Shown here piece by piece: positions 19,971 through 32,400 of a DNA stretch of 50,238 nucleotides (within the stretch, counting starts at the first letter, position 1; each line of letters opens with the position of its first letter). This DNA is from Dimargaris cristalligena. Its lineage: Eukaryota; Kickxellomycota; Dimargaritomycetes; Dimargaritales; Dimargaritaceae. The stretch covers positions 1-50,238 of the forward strand of contig JANBQC010000157.1 in the NCBI GenBank assembly GCA_027576995.1, read 5' to 3'. Made by a program: the position numbers and the translations under genes. A model generated the notes under the pieces. That model worked only from the letters and a program-made list of their open reading frames with translations, was not told the DNA's origin and searched no databases.

Positions 19971-21265
19971 CTACTGACTGGGCCGGGAGGGGATGGCCGT
20001 AAGCGGGTGGGATGGCGGCTCCGTGGGGGGTAAAATAGAATAGTCGGATTCGGGGGGTGGGTTGGTGCGGCTGCGCCACCGGTCTAGATTATAATACAGT
20101 ATGCCAATAATGGAAATGACCAACCTAGGTACGTGATAAAGGAATGCAGTGGAAGTGGTGGATATTTGGAAGAAGCGAAGGGATTAGCCAGGAATCAGGG
20201 GACAGTTTAGTCGGGTAAACCCCGCCATGCTTGGGCAAAGGGGAAGGCATGGGATGGGCCTATAAAAATAATAGGAAATACGTCTTACCCGAGCGTGTTG
20301 AGTGGGGTCATTTTGTCCCCAAAAACCAGCATCGAGAGGGCAATCATCAAGATCTCTTTCGCGATGCCACAGACGGAAAGGGTGACAGTTGAGGTAAGCT
20401 GGATCAGGCGGAATTCGCAAATAATCATTGCCAAGGCCAGGAATCCGCCGACTATGGTGTAAACAACGATACCGGTGGTACGTCCCACGTCGTCTGCGGC
20501 GGGTATTATTGGCTCCCCGTCCGACCACTCGCCCGTGGTGGTAGGAGGTGCTAGCAGAAGGCGACCGATGGGGTTTTCGATCACGGTACTAAAGACACAC
20601 ATGGTAATAAACATCACGGGGGCCAATCGGTACATGGTTAGAATGGGGTGGTCGAGGCCCAGCGAAGCCTTCTTAAGCAAAATCTGGGTGATGGACCACC
20701 GGAAGCCACTGGCGACGGAGGCCCCCAACACCAGCAGAAACCCGACCAGGTGGAATTGCGTTTCGCCAACCACGGTAAGGGCCACCCCGAAACAAATGAG
20801 CGCAATCTGAAGTATGAGCGGGACGGTCATGCGTTCCAGTTGGAGCAGAAAGGCAAAAGTGAGCACCCAGATGGGAGTCGAGGACTTGACCATGGTGTAG
20901 AAGCTGAGGGTGATGAACATGAGGGCGGCATTGGCCATGGCGATCTCCAGGCTGGATGTAAAGCCGCAGGGAGCAATATTGAGCAGCCACTCCCGCCAGG
21001 TGATAGTCCGCTGGAGGTGGGTCCGCTGGGCCGGCGACAGCCATAGGCGGCCCGCCACCCGGACTAAGAAGGCGGACACCAGCCATTGGATGCCCGAATG
21101 CGTGGCGGTGACGAGCAGCGGGAAGTCGAAGTGGAGTCCGGCCTGGCCAAAGAGACGCTTGTTGGAGATGCTCAAGAGGGACGAAAACAGGTACCAGCCG
21201 CCGATGCACGCCAGGATTTGGAGCACAACCCCACGGCCCAAGTCGGACGGTGGCGATGGCGGCAT
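19971..21265 (-). CDS. SLC35C2/Ymd8-type nucleotide-sugar or triose-phosphate family transporter
   Basis: Two exons, 20289-21265 and 19971-20124, joined by a GTAAGA donor and a GTACCTAG acceptor, give 376 residues. The 164-bp intron falls inside the GDKMTPLNTLGLVISIIGI segment, so the last membrane helix comes from exon 2. About ten hydrophobic helices are visible. Family landmarks include SFYTMVKSS, VLGASVASGFRWSITQILLK, LGLDHPILTMYRLAPVMF, and TLSVCGIAKEILMIALSML near the end, matching SLC35C2 and yeast Ymd8 in the drug/metabolite transporter superfamily. These proteins sit in the early secretory pathway. SLC35C2 affects fucosylation in animals, but the substrate here is unknown. The C-terminal cytosolic tail is Pro/Ser-rich. 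Without the second exon the protein would lack its last helix. Confidence 0.85.
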
Positions 21266-21280
21266 CTTGCTAATGGATTC

Positions 21281-21361
21281 TAATACTAATACTAATACTA
21301 ATACTAATACTAATACTAATACTAATACTAATACTAATACTAATACTAATACTAATACTAA
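21281..21361. repeat. Hexanucleotide microsatellite (TAATAC), about 13 units
   Basis: A perfect TAATAC repeat of 81 bases ends 16 bases upstream of the SLC35C2-like start codon, so it lies in the 5' leader of that minus-strand gene, where the mRNA would read GTATTA repeats. No interruptions are present, which suggests recent expansion or active slippage. Confidence 0.95.
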
Positions 21362-22585
21362 ACCAAAATAAACTTAAACAGGGAGGCAATGTGAAACCCC
21401 CTCCTATGCTTAGGATGAAGAAGAAGTGCAATGGCCGGAAAGGTCGAAGGAACTGGGCGGAGACTCTCTAGGCCTTCTCTTCCAAATGCAATTATCCGGC
21501 CTGTCCCAGCCCTGGGTCACTTTCACTTCAGGCAGTTCCAACGAGGCCAGTGGACCACAACGAACGGCTGGTTAGTGGCGGCATTCAGGCGAGAGAGAAA
21601 TGGGGGGAACAACATAGGTCGTTCGTTCATTTCGCCCCTCTCCACGTGCTGCCCGCTGGTCCCATTGGTCCCCCTCCCCTCTTTTTGGAATTCCGAATAG
21701 CGACGAATGGGTTGGCTCGCTGGTTCTTCGTGGAAGGCTCTGTACTTCCCCCCCCTCTCTCTGTCTCTCTCGAACACAGCCTAGGCGACAAGCTGCTCCA
21801 CCACCCCACAGAGGAATGGGCGCACCAAGCCCCGAGACCAGCTTAGCTTCCCCTCCACTGGGCAACCTTCCCGCGCGCAGCCTAAGCCCAGGGTCCCACT
21901 CACCTACCGTCGGAGCGGATTTGGCTATTCCGCCGCGAATTATTCCTAGCGGAAGCCTTTGGCCAAGCCCAATTGTCCCGTCACGTCGGTCGCACAAGGC
22001 AACGACTGTGCCACTGTGGGCCAGCTTAACTACTGGGCCTCGGAGTCAAGCCTCACCCCCCTCATTAGGCCAGTGTCGCTCTGGGTTATCCATGCCACAA
22101 CCCTGCATGCCGAGACTCCTGAGGCGCATACAGCGTAGCCCTCCCCGTTAGGCCCAGCATTATTGTGGCTCGATTCAGTCCATGGGCCCCCTTCAATATA
22201 TATAAATCACCCGGCCCCGATGCTGGTCGAGACGGCCTAGTTCTTCTCCCTAAGACTTCTCTTATATATATATCTCTCTCTCTTTCGTCTGCGCATTCAC
22301 TCCCGTCGTGCATCCGACCTGTACTCATTGCCCCGGAGTGCCGAGACTTTTCACTACCACTATCCACTCTGCTTTGGCATTACATGGGGTTTTTTTCAGT
22401 CGATTGCCCGCTACCCTGAACACTCCCCCTTCCGTGTCTCTATATTATTGATACCCACCTCACTCCGCCCGGCTCTCCTCATATCATTTCCGCTCCACGC
22501 CCTCTTTTTACGCCAACCCCTTCCCGAGCACTTTCCCGCTATATCTCCTTGTTCACCGCCAAGACCCGTCCTCCATTCCTCCACG
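21362..22585. promoter_or_regulatory. Divergent promoter region between the SLC35C2-like gene and TVP18
   Basis: The region feeds both divergent genes. The left part has no clear element. From about 22290 the plus strand becomes C/T-rich up to the TVP18 ATG, and a TATATATATCTCTCTCT run lies at about 22263-22281. I see no gene. Confidence 0.45.
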
Positions 22586-24317
22586 ATGGGTCTCAAACAA
22601 GAATTTATGTCCGGTAAATGCACCGTATATGCCCAATGGTAAGCTAGCTTCTATTTCACCCTCACAGGTAATCGAACCCCGAAGCTCATTCTCCCCGTCG
22701 CCTGTGACAACCGGGCTAGTCGGGTGGGGGTCTGGGCTGTCCTCACCGGCATTCCTTACGAGAACCTTCCTTTCGTCAGCCCGGCTAAACTAGTTAAAGT
22801 CAGGGGCGGCCCGACTCAGCTCCGCCCAGGAGTTGGTCCAAACAGCCCGGTTATTTACCTGATACTCTAGTGATGTCATCGGTGCACTACGCCCCGTATC
22901 TCTCACCCGGGCATTAACTAAACACGATCCACTATTTTCGCTGTTCCTTGTTGTGTCCTTCTCTTTACTTATAGGTCGGCTCTAATTGCAATGATCCGTA
23001 AGTTTCCTAGTTTAGTCCACGTGGTGGCCAATTATTTATCTGGGTTGGGTCATGCCATCCCCCAAAAAGCTCATTCCTCGGGAAAAGGGGACTGTAGGGG
23101 GGAATCCCCTGCCCAGTCAGTTAAACTCCCACTACCTCAGTCTACCTAGCCTATCCTAATATACTCGCGTATCCCCCTCTCTAATTTCTCGCACGTCTCT
23201 TAAAGTGCTCATTGTTCTTGGCGGAGTCACAATTATACAGCACGTTATTTTCTCCATCCTCTCCATGTAAGTACCTGTCTATATACTCCTTGTCACCGCG
23301 CCTTGATTATGTATCCTGTGGATCCGCCGATGTAAATGTTGCCCGTGACAGGCCCCCTTTTTCTTGGCACTCCTCCTAACCCTAACAATGTCAACGTGTA
23401 TTATTGCTATACCCCATCCCCTCTCTTAATACCATCTCATAGTGTCATTGGCGTGCTTATCATCCCGTTGGAGCTTCCATTATGTATGAAGGTAGGCGAA
23501 CCCTCGGTACACACTACAATGCACCCTCCCTTTTTTTCACGTGATAAAACAGGAATATGAACTCCCCGGAACTCTCTCTGTTATCATTGTCACCACGAAT
23601 ATTTACTAATACCAATTATCACATCTTATAATGGAATCAATTGTCCATCACCCCTGCGGGGCAAACCTATTGTCCTAAAGATCTGCCCGACCAGTCCTAA
23701 ATTGTAAGTTTTACCACATTTAGGCATGTTATTAAAATATATTGTCACCTGCTTGTCCACTTTAATACACCAGTTTTAGACTGATTCTATACGACGATGT
23801 ACCCTCCGCCTCGCCATAGATTTAATGCTATTATGGATTATACCTCTTATCTAACCCTTTATACCAATATACATACCACTCGTATCCTACGCAAACAGCG
23901 ACAACTTTATCAAGATCTTTGATAACTCCTGGTTTCGTTTTGGCCTTTATCTAGCGTAAGTAGCGACACTCAGTAGATTAAATTTTCTTGAAACCGATTG
24001 ACTAAACGTCGCTTTCAATTTACACTTTTGGCCGCCCTAATGCCGATTTTCCTAAACTACCCTATTAACGCACTTTTGTTGTTGTTTTTTTTTAAAAAAA
24101 TGCTCTTTTTTATCCAACGTAACCTAATAATGACCCAAAATCTAGATTTGCCGCGGTTATGTGGGCGTCATTGTCCAATAACGGTGGCGTACTGGTGCTG
24201 GGTGCTATCTTCTTGACCTTCTCGGCCTTCTTCTACATGATTGCGGCCATTAAACACCAGGAGCGCGTCACCAGCTCGGCCATCGGCGGTACTGGGGTTA
24301 GCACCTCTCCGGTTTAA
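22586..24317 (+). CDS. TVP18: TVP18 family Golgi membrane protein, seven exons
   Basis: The exons are 22586-22638, 22975-22997, 23206-23266, 23443-23491, 23681-23703, 23899-23955 and 24146-24317, all with GT donors and AG acceptors, giving 145 residues. Landmarks match the Tvp18/Cg6151-P family: an N-terminal EFMSGKCTVYAQW, two hydrophobic helices (ALIAMILLIVLGGVTII and VIGVLIIPLELPLCMK), the signature CMKICPTSPKFDNFI, then WFRFGLYLA and a last helix (GGVLVLGAIFLTFSAFFYMI). Yeast Tvp18 is about 167 residues. It is a Golgi protein found with the Tlg2 SNARE compartment. Two exons are only 23 bases long. The first intron is 336 bases, the others 143-208. The exon order and phase fit with no gaps, so the model is solid even though no single open frame shows it. 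Confidence 0.9.
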
Positions 24318-25153
24318 GCAATCCCCTTCGGAGCAATTCCCGTGTGTTGCTCGGCTTTGTAGTACAGTAGAATATCAATACCAATGCGAATGCTTAGACA
24401 TTGACCAGTTCCTACACCTTTGTGTGTTGAATATTTTGGTTATACTCGTACTTTTTATACATATACTAAGCTAACAGTATAGTATATTGGGACTGGCAGC
24501 GTTTCCCCGATAACTGTGGTATTATTTTTTAAATTACAATCACTCATAGATATACACCTTCCTATTTCTTGTATTACTGATAAGCAAGTCCTAAGCCGCC
24601 TTCGCCGCTTTTTTATTTTATTTTGTCAGGTATTGATGCTCTTGACCCGTACCATTTTCCACTCGTTTTAATATACAGAATGAACCCTTGGCTTTAGTAC
24701 TGGCCACCTTAAAAATTGTAAAAAAATATTGATGAACTGCCTCGAATATCAGAAGTGTTGTTAATAGCGAATGTTAGTAGTCCGCACGACGGGGTTCTTG
24801 GTAAAAGTTTTATAATAGAATGTATGATGGCGGTCATATTACGACTAGGGCTGGTTTGCTGGAGGCCGTGCGGTTTGGCTACTAGGCCTACGGGGTAGAC
24901 AAAGCCCCCGATCCACCCGTATCCCCTAAGTTTATACTACTTACTATTTTAAATATTTTTGGACCGTTAGCTAAAAATGAACACTGTGAAATTAATTAAG
25001 AGACCAAAAATATGGGGACCACTATATGAAATTGATCAAAGGAAGAGATAAGGCCTAGCTAAATACCGCTACCTTAGTGTAATTTAAATGTGGTTATTAT
25101 TTTAGAATCCAGGCTTTACAGTGCACTCAAGAAAAAACATCACCTTACTAATG

Positions 25154-25433
25154 TGGGGGAGGTTTAACTAGGCTGCATAAAACAAACCATCCGTAGGATG
25201 AGGTGTATATTACAGGTTGAATATGGGTGAAGTTCAGCTCGGTTGTATAGGGTTTTAACTGTTACGCGTATGGGGAAATCGGTGGTATGTTTATTTTCAA
25301 CTAGTAGTATTTGCCTCATCAAATGGATTTTTTGTTATACAGCCTTGTTGAATTACTCCTATATGAAACTCCCACCTGGTTTCCCAAACCCATATCATTT
25401 AAAACGCTATACGGCTGGGCCGAATTTCGCCCG
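25154..25433. mobile_element. TIR element (MITE), outer copy split by an inner copy
   Basis: The outer copy consists of 25154-25223 and about 25362-25433, about 142 bp when the insert is removed. It aligns to the copy at 8050-8187 across the split point. Its left end reads TGGGGGAGGTTTAACTAGGC and the right end, in reverse complement, CGGGCGAAATTCGGCCCAGC. It ends at TA. The left flanking dinucleotide is TG rather than TA, probably by mutation. Confidence 0.65.
25224..25359. mobile_element. TIR element (MITE), inner copy, 136 bp
   Basis: Flanked by TA on both sides, inserted into the middle of the outer copy. The left end runs TGGGTGAAGTTCAGCTCGGT and the right end, in reverse complement, GGAGTAATTCAACAAGGCTG. 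It matches the element at 46419-46556 in reverse orientation, including the central part that reads TTTTCAACTAGTAG here and CTACTAGTTGAAAA there. Confidence 0.75.
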
Positions 25434-25445
25434 TAATACCGGTCC

Positions 25446-25490
25446 CATTAAACGGACTTGTTGTTAAACAGCCAAATTGAATCACCTCCA
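25446..25490. mobile_element. Partial MITE end next to the nested pair
   Basis: The sequence CATTAAACGGACTTGTTG and GTTAAACAGCCAAATTGAAT match the right end of the inner copy at 25224-25359, ending at TA (25491-25492). It lacks the rest of the element, so it is a truncated third copy. Confidence 0.55.
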
Positions 25491-26452
25491 TATATATATT
25501 GTAATGCTAGCTTCTGGAAACATTGCCATTCACTTGAGAAGTATCTCGTCCACATAGAGCACATTTATCACGCCATTGTTTCCTTACTTAGCAATAGGGT
25601 AGGCATTTAAAATAGGATACTTGTCAAGCTGGCTAATAACCATAAAAATATACATACACATAGTTGGTCTGAGCGGTATAGATAGAGCTGCAAAGGGGCT
25701 GCTATAATGCATTTAATGTGGTTCGGTTGACAAACCTTGTCTGCTAATTTTCTACCCCGTCTGGCTGGTGTTTCACTTCTTAAACGGATATGCCATAGTA
25801 AATACTTCGATGGCATAATATCATCGTCTATCGGAGGGGTACACTGGAGGCGTAATTAATGATATTGTATGGATATTGATAGGCTGTGGCCTGTTACTCT
25901 GTCGGAGTAGTTCAAGGTACCCTATAGCACCCATAGTACGAATGCGGAGTACCTTGGGCAAACATAATACCGTTCGCCTCTGGGAATAGCCGATTGAAAA
26001 GCACCGCAAAGTACCAGTATTACATGTCCGCCTAGGCTGACTTTAGCCAAGAATGCGTAAAACCAATGTGCTAAAGAATGGTGGGTCTTGCTCGCGATGA
26101 CTTTTGCCAAAGGTGTTGTTATGGATCTTTCACAGCGCGTGGCGGCGGGGGCTATACACTGGCCTACGCTTACACTATAGTATATTCCCGTTTGCCGCGC
26201 ATCCGCAAAGTTAACTCTAGTCAGAATTCCTATTACCATGGGTCTTTTTCTTTTATAGTTGATTATTACCATTGAGCTATCGTCTATTTTCTATTATTTG
26301 ATACATTCTGTACTTGGATCGAGGCACCATTCTTCCTTAAAAACTCTTCCCCAAACCTAAGCCAGTATCCCATTTACTCCGTTGGCCATCTAGTATCGCT
26401 CAACTCACATTGTGTGGTCTTCGGCGCCTCCGACTGCCATTTTCACTTCACC

Positions 26453-29400
26453 ATGGCTGATGAATACGCCAAGAACAGCCAGTACCAGTACGCGGCCAAT
26501 TCCAATCTGGTGCTCCAGGCCGATCGGTCTGGCCTGGCCCGTCGGGACAAGGAAGCCACCGGAGAGCCCGAAACGCTATGGGGCCGCATCGACCTAAAGG
26601 ACATGGGTAGCAAGGCGACTCGGGAGGCCGCGCCCGTGCCAAAGACCAAACCAGCCAAGACCAAGTCCAAGTCCAAATCGAGCCAAGGGACTGCCGCCCC
26701 TAGTGGTAGTAAGGCAAACCGGACGCGTGCGGACCACCATGCCACCGTTTTATCTGTGGCCCGTGATATGGAGGGCCTGACCTACCGGCCCCAGACCCAA
26801 GATACCCTCCGGGTCTTGGAAATGATCTTGGCGTTCGTGCATCCCTATCTGGGCGACCAACCGCAGGACACGATCCGATCCGCGGCCGACGCCGCCTTGG
26901 AGATTCTCAAGGACGAACACCTGCGGGATCCCGAACGTAAGAAGCAAATTGAAGGAATCCTGGACGCTAAATTGACGCTCGATAGTTTCACCCAGCTCGT
27001 CCAGTTGGGTAAGCGGATTACCGATTACGACGAAAGTACTGCCTCAGCAGCGGCGGACAAGGATCGGTCGGGTGCATCCGCTGGAACTGGGGCCCCGGGC
27101 GAGGAGCTTGGCGTATCGGTGGTTTTTGATCAAGATAACGAGGGTGAAGAGGAAGACGAAGAGGACGAGGACGAGGAGGATGAGGACATGGGAGCTAACG
27201 CCAGCGAGGAAGAGAATGGGGAGGACGCACCCGTACGGGTAGATAATCTTGATCGCGATTTCGAAAAGGGTTCCCATCGTCAAAACCGCGAGGACGGATC
27301 CAGCCCAGACGATATGTCAGACGCCGAGGAACCCGAGCATATCACAGTAGGACTCCGGGGCCGCCGGAGTGGCCCCCGTGGCTCGGAATCGAATCTCTCC
27401 CCCAGAGACATTGATGCCTTTTGGCTCCAACGTCAAATCGCTTCCCATTATCCGGACCCCCACGAGACGCAAGAGAAAACCACCCAGTGTTTTGAATTAT
27501 TGAGTAACGAAAACCTGAGTGCCCGTGAGTGCGAAAACCAACTGATGGAACTCTTCGACTACGATCATTTTGATTTGGTTAAAACCCTTACCCAGCACCG
27601 GGAACTCATCTACTGGTGCACGCAACTCGCGAAAACCGTGGGTCAGTCCGACGCCAACCGCAGCGTCCGCCAGCAAATGTCCAGCCGTAACCTGGGCTGG
27701 CTACTAGCGGAGCTCGAGGGGGGCGACATAGGCTCACAGGAAGCCTCGGCCGACACTACCGCGATGGCGTTGGACACTGCCCCCGGCTCACCCGGCGCCC
27801 AGCCCCCACGGGACCAGCGGTCAACCGTCCGCGGGGCGGTGGCCAGCCAACCCCCCCGCCAGTTGCTCGACCTTAGTACCATGGCCTTTGAACAAGGGGG
27901 TCATCTGATGGCCAACCGCAAGGTCAAGCTACCCGATGGCTCGTTTAAAAGGACCAAGAAAGGCTATGAGGAAATCCACGTACCCGCCCCCAAACCGACC
28001 CCATTCGCTGACCAGGAAACTCTAGTTCCCATTACCGAACTGCCGGCTTGGTCCCAGGCTGCCTTCCCCAATGCCACAACTCTCAACCGAGTGCAGAGTC
28101 GCCTATACCCCGCCGCGTTCGATAGCGACGAAAACCTCCTCCTGTGTGCCCCCACCGGTGCGGGTAAAACTAACGTCGCCATGCTAACTATTCTACGCGC
28201 CGTAAGCCATTTCCGTGACTCCCAAACCGGTACCCTGGATATCGACCAATTCAAGATTGTTTACATTGCCCCGATGAAGGCCCTGGTACAAGAAATGGTG
28301 GGCAATTTTTCGGGCCGCCTTAAGGATCTGGGCCTAACCGTGGCGGAATTGACCGGTGACCGTCAGCTCACGAAGCAGCAGATATCCGAGACCCAAATCA
28401 TTATTACTACCCCCGAAAAGTGGGATGTGATCACCCGTAAGGCCACCGACCGGAGCTACACCAACTTGGTGCGTCTGATTATTATTGACGAAATCCACTT
28501 GTTGCACGACGACCGTGGTCCGGTACTGGAAACGATCGTGGCGCGTACCCTGCGGAACGAGGAGCAAACCAAGGAACCGGTGCGGCTGGTCGGACTCAGT
28601 GCCACCCTACCCAACTACGAGGATGTGGCCGCCTTCATGCGAGTTAATCCCGAGTCCGGCCTCTTCCACTTCGACGGCAGTTACCGTCCGTGTCCCCTGC
28701 AGCAGCAGTTCATCGGTATCGCCGAAAAGAAGGCCATCAAGCGCCTGCAAATTATGAACGAAGTCACCTACGAAAAGGTGATTGAGCAGGCCGGGCGTAG
28801 CCAGGTGCTGGTGTTTGTCCATTCGCGGAAGGAGACGGTAAAAACCGCCCAGGCCGTGCGGGACCTGGCCGTTGATCAGGAAACCATCGGCCAGTTCCTT
28901 CGCCACGATTCGGCCAGTCGGGAAATTCTCCAGACCGAAGCCCAGTCGGCCAAGGACAAGGCCCTGCAGGAACTCCTACCCTACGGATTTGCGGTGCATC
29001 ACGCCGGGTTGACCCGGGCCGACCGTGAACTAGTCGAGGATCTGTTCGCTTCCCGCCATATCCAGGTGCTCGTCTCGACCGCCACTCTGGCTTGGGGTGT
29101 CAACTTACCCGCCCATACGGTCATTATCAAAGGCACGCAGGTGTACAGTCCCGAGAAGGGTAGTTGGATGGAACTGAGCCCCCAGGACGTCCTCCAGATG
29201 CTGGGGCGTGCCGGTCGGCCGCAGTACGATACGTTCGGCGAGGGTATCATCATTACTACGCAACGCGAAATGTCCTACTACTTGTCCCTGCTCAACCAGC
29301 AGCTGCCAATCGAAAGTCAGCTCATATCCCGCCTGCCCGATACCCTGAACGCCGAAATCGTCCTGGGCACCATCCGCAGTCGGGAGGACGCCGTCCGGTG

Positions 29401-32400
29401 GCTAGGCTACACGTACCTATATGTGCGTATGCTGGCCCAGCCGACTCTGTACGGAGTGTCCGGCCCCGACGCCGCCGATGAGGCCCTGGTCCAGACCCGG
29501 ATCGACCTCATCCACGCGGCGGCCACTGTGCTCGACAAGGCCCGGCTGATCAAATACGACAACCGGACCGGCCGGATTCAGGTCACCGACCTGGGTCGCA
29601 TCGCGTCCCACTACTACATTGGCTATACTTCGATTGCCACCTACAATCGTTTCATGACACCAACCATGGGCCAGGTTGAACTGTTCCGCCTCTTCGCCCT
29701 ATCCGATGAATTCAAATTCATTCCGGTTCGTCAGGAGGAGAAGTTAGAGTTGGCCAAGCTACTCGAACGGGTCCCCATTCCGGTCAAGGAAGGGGTAGAG
29801 GAGCCCACCACCAAAATTAACGTTCTCCTGCAGGCCTACATCTCCCAGCTGAAGCTGGAGGGGTTTGCCCTGATGTCCGATATGGTCTACGTGACCCAGA
29901 GTGCCGGGCGAATCCTGCGGGCCATGTTCGAGATTTGCCTGAAATACGGCTGGGCCCAGCTGGCCCACCGCGTGCTCGCCCTCTGCAAGATGGTCGAACA
30001 GCGCATGTGGCAGTCCATGTCGCCCCTGCGCCAATTCCGGGGCTTCCCCCCGGATATCCTGCGTAGACTGGAGCGGAAGGGCATTCCTTGGTTCCGGTAC
30101 TACGACATGGACGTCCATGAACTGGGAGAGCTGGTGGGCGACAACCGGGCCGGTCCGTACCTGCATAAGCGTATCCACCAGGTGCCCCGTCTGTCCGTTG
30201 TTGCGCGGGTCCAGCCCGTCACCCGCTCTTTGCTGCGGTTCGACCTGACGCTCCAGCCCGATTTCATTTGGGATGAGAGTGTGCACGGGACCAGCGAAAA
30301 CTTCTGGATCCTCGTGGAGGACGGTAACGGGGAGCAAATCCTGTACGCCGAGCAACTTCTCCTGAAGCAGCGCTATGCGGCTGACGAACACACCACGACC
30401 TTCACCGTGCCCCTCCAGGAACCGGTGCCCCCGAATTATTTCGTGGTGGTCCTATCCGATAAATGGCTGGCCTCCGAAACCAAAGCCGCCGTCTCCTTCA
30501 AGCACCTCCACCTCCCGGATAAGTATCATCCTCCAACAGAGCTGTTGGATATGGAGGCTCTCCCCGTGGGGGCCCTGCGCCAACCCGCTTACGAAAACGT
30601 CTACCTGCATAGCGAGGAGACTCCGATCCGTCAATTCAATCCGATCCAGACCCAGACATTTAATACCCTCTACCACTCGGACCAGAGTGCCTTCGTCGGT
30701 GCTCCCACCGGGTCGGGCAAAACGGTGTGCGCTGAGTTTGCCCTCCTGCGGTTCTGGAACCAAATGCCGTCGTCCTCACCGCAACAGGGCGCGGACAAGC
30801 ATCGGGCCCTCTACCTGGCCCCTTACCAGGCGCTTGTGGATATCCGATTGGCCGCCTGGCGTAAGGCCTGGGGTTCCGTGGACGGGGGTAAGGTATTCGA
30901 GGCCCTGAGCGGGGACCTCACCGCTGACCTTAAAATTCTGGAACGGGCCGACGTGGTCCTGGCCACCCCCCAACAATGGGACGTCCTGTCCAGCCGCTGG
31001 GTCAAACGCAAACACGTGCAGAGTATCCGGTTGGTGGTGGCCGACGAGCTTCACCTAATCGGTGGACCCGAAGGTCCCACGTTCGAGATTGTCCTGACCC
31101 GGATGCGGTTTATGGCCGAACAGATTGAGCAACCCATCCGACTGGTGGCCCTGAGTTCGCCCTTGGCCAACGCCCGGGATGTGGGTGACTGGCTGGGTAT
31201 GGCGGCCTCCGCGGTCTACAACTTCGACCCCTCGGTCCGCCCCATGCCTCTGGGTATCACTATCCAGGGCTATCGGGTACCCCACTTCCCGTCCCTCATG
31301 CTGGCCATGGCCAAACCGACTTACCAGGCCCTGCTCAAGTGCGAAGGCCAACAAAATGCGTTGGTGTTCGTCCCGTCCCGGAAGCAATGCCGCCTCACCG
31401 CCGCCGAGCTGCTCAGTCTCGCTGTAGCTGATGGCGCCGAGGACCGGTTCTGTGGAACGAACTCCGGTCTCTTGACTGAAGCGCTGGACCAAGTGCAGGA
31501 CCGGGCCCTGGCCGAACTTCTGCGGCACGGGCTCGGCTACTACCACGAGAATCTGGCCCCGGTGGATCGTCGGGTCGTAACCTCCCTCTTCACCCAAAAT
31601 TCCCTGCGGGTGTTGGTGGTGTCCCGCGACGCTTGCTGGACCTTGGCCCTCCGGGCCCATCTCGTGGTCATCATGGGGGCCCAGTACTTCGACGGCCAGA
31701 CCCACCGGTACGTCGACTACAGTATGCCCGATGTGTTGCAAATGACCGGTTTGGCCTGCCGACCCCTGGTGGACGACCAAGGGCAATGTATTCTCATGTG
31801 CCAGGCCAACAAGAAGGAGTTTTACAAGAAATTCCTGTACGAACCCCTCCCCATCGAATCCCACCTAGACCTGGCCCTGGCCGAGCACTTCAACGCGGCC
31901 ATCGCTTCCGGTACCATCGAAAACATGGAAGACGCCATGGATTTCCTCACCTGGACCTTTTTGTATCGCCGCCTAGCCCGAAACCCCAACTACTACAATC
32001 TTGGCGGGATCACAGCCACCCATTTATCGGACCACCTTTCGGAACTGGTGGAAATCACGCTGGAGGGCCTGGCCAACTCCCACTGCATTACCATTGACGA
32101 CGACACGCAGGTGGCACCAGCTAACTTGGGGCGGATCGCGGTGTACTACAACATCAGCTGTACCACCATCGAAACGTTTAGCTCCGCCCTCCAGGCCACG
32201 ACCAAACTGCAAGGGTTGTTGGAAATTCTGTGTGCGGCGGCGGAATTCGAGGATTTGGCCGTGCGGCACCATGAGGAAGGGGTCCTGCGCCGCATCGCCC
32301 ACCATGTGCCTTACAAGCTCCACAACGAACGATTCGATTTACCGCTGGCCAAATGTCATGTGCTGATCCAGGCGCACTTCAGCCGCTTGCAACTGCCCCC

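Larger units (their letters stand above)
24318..26452. other. AT-rich intergenic region with nested MITEs
   Basis: Contains the MITE cluster at 25154-25490 and nothing else I can support. The last 200 bases are the BRR2 promoter. Several short open frames (for example 25922-26272 on the minus strand) have no domain. Confidence 0.45.

Noticed and set aside
20648..21046. 132-codon plus-strand frame antisense to the SLC35C2-like gene
   Set aside because: The minus strand encodes conserved transporter motifs over the same bases.
22639..22868. TVP18 exon 2 directly after the first possible donor (GTAAATG, 22614)
   Set aside because: That gives an N-terminus unlike the family and a frame that cannot enter the 23-base exon in the right phase. 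The GTAAGC donor at 22639 restores the family pattern YAQW.
31055..31864. 269-codon minus-strand frame inside BRR2
   Set aside because: It is the shadow of the BRR2 coding strand in GC-rich DNA, and BRR2 is clearly conserved there.
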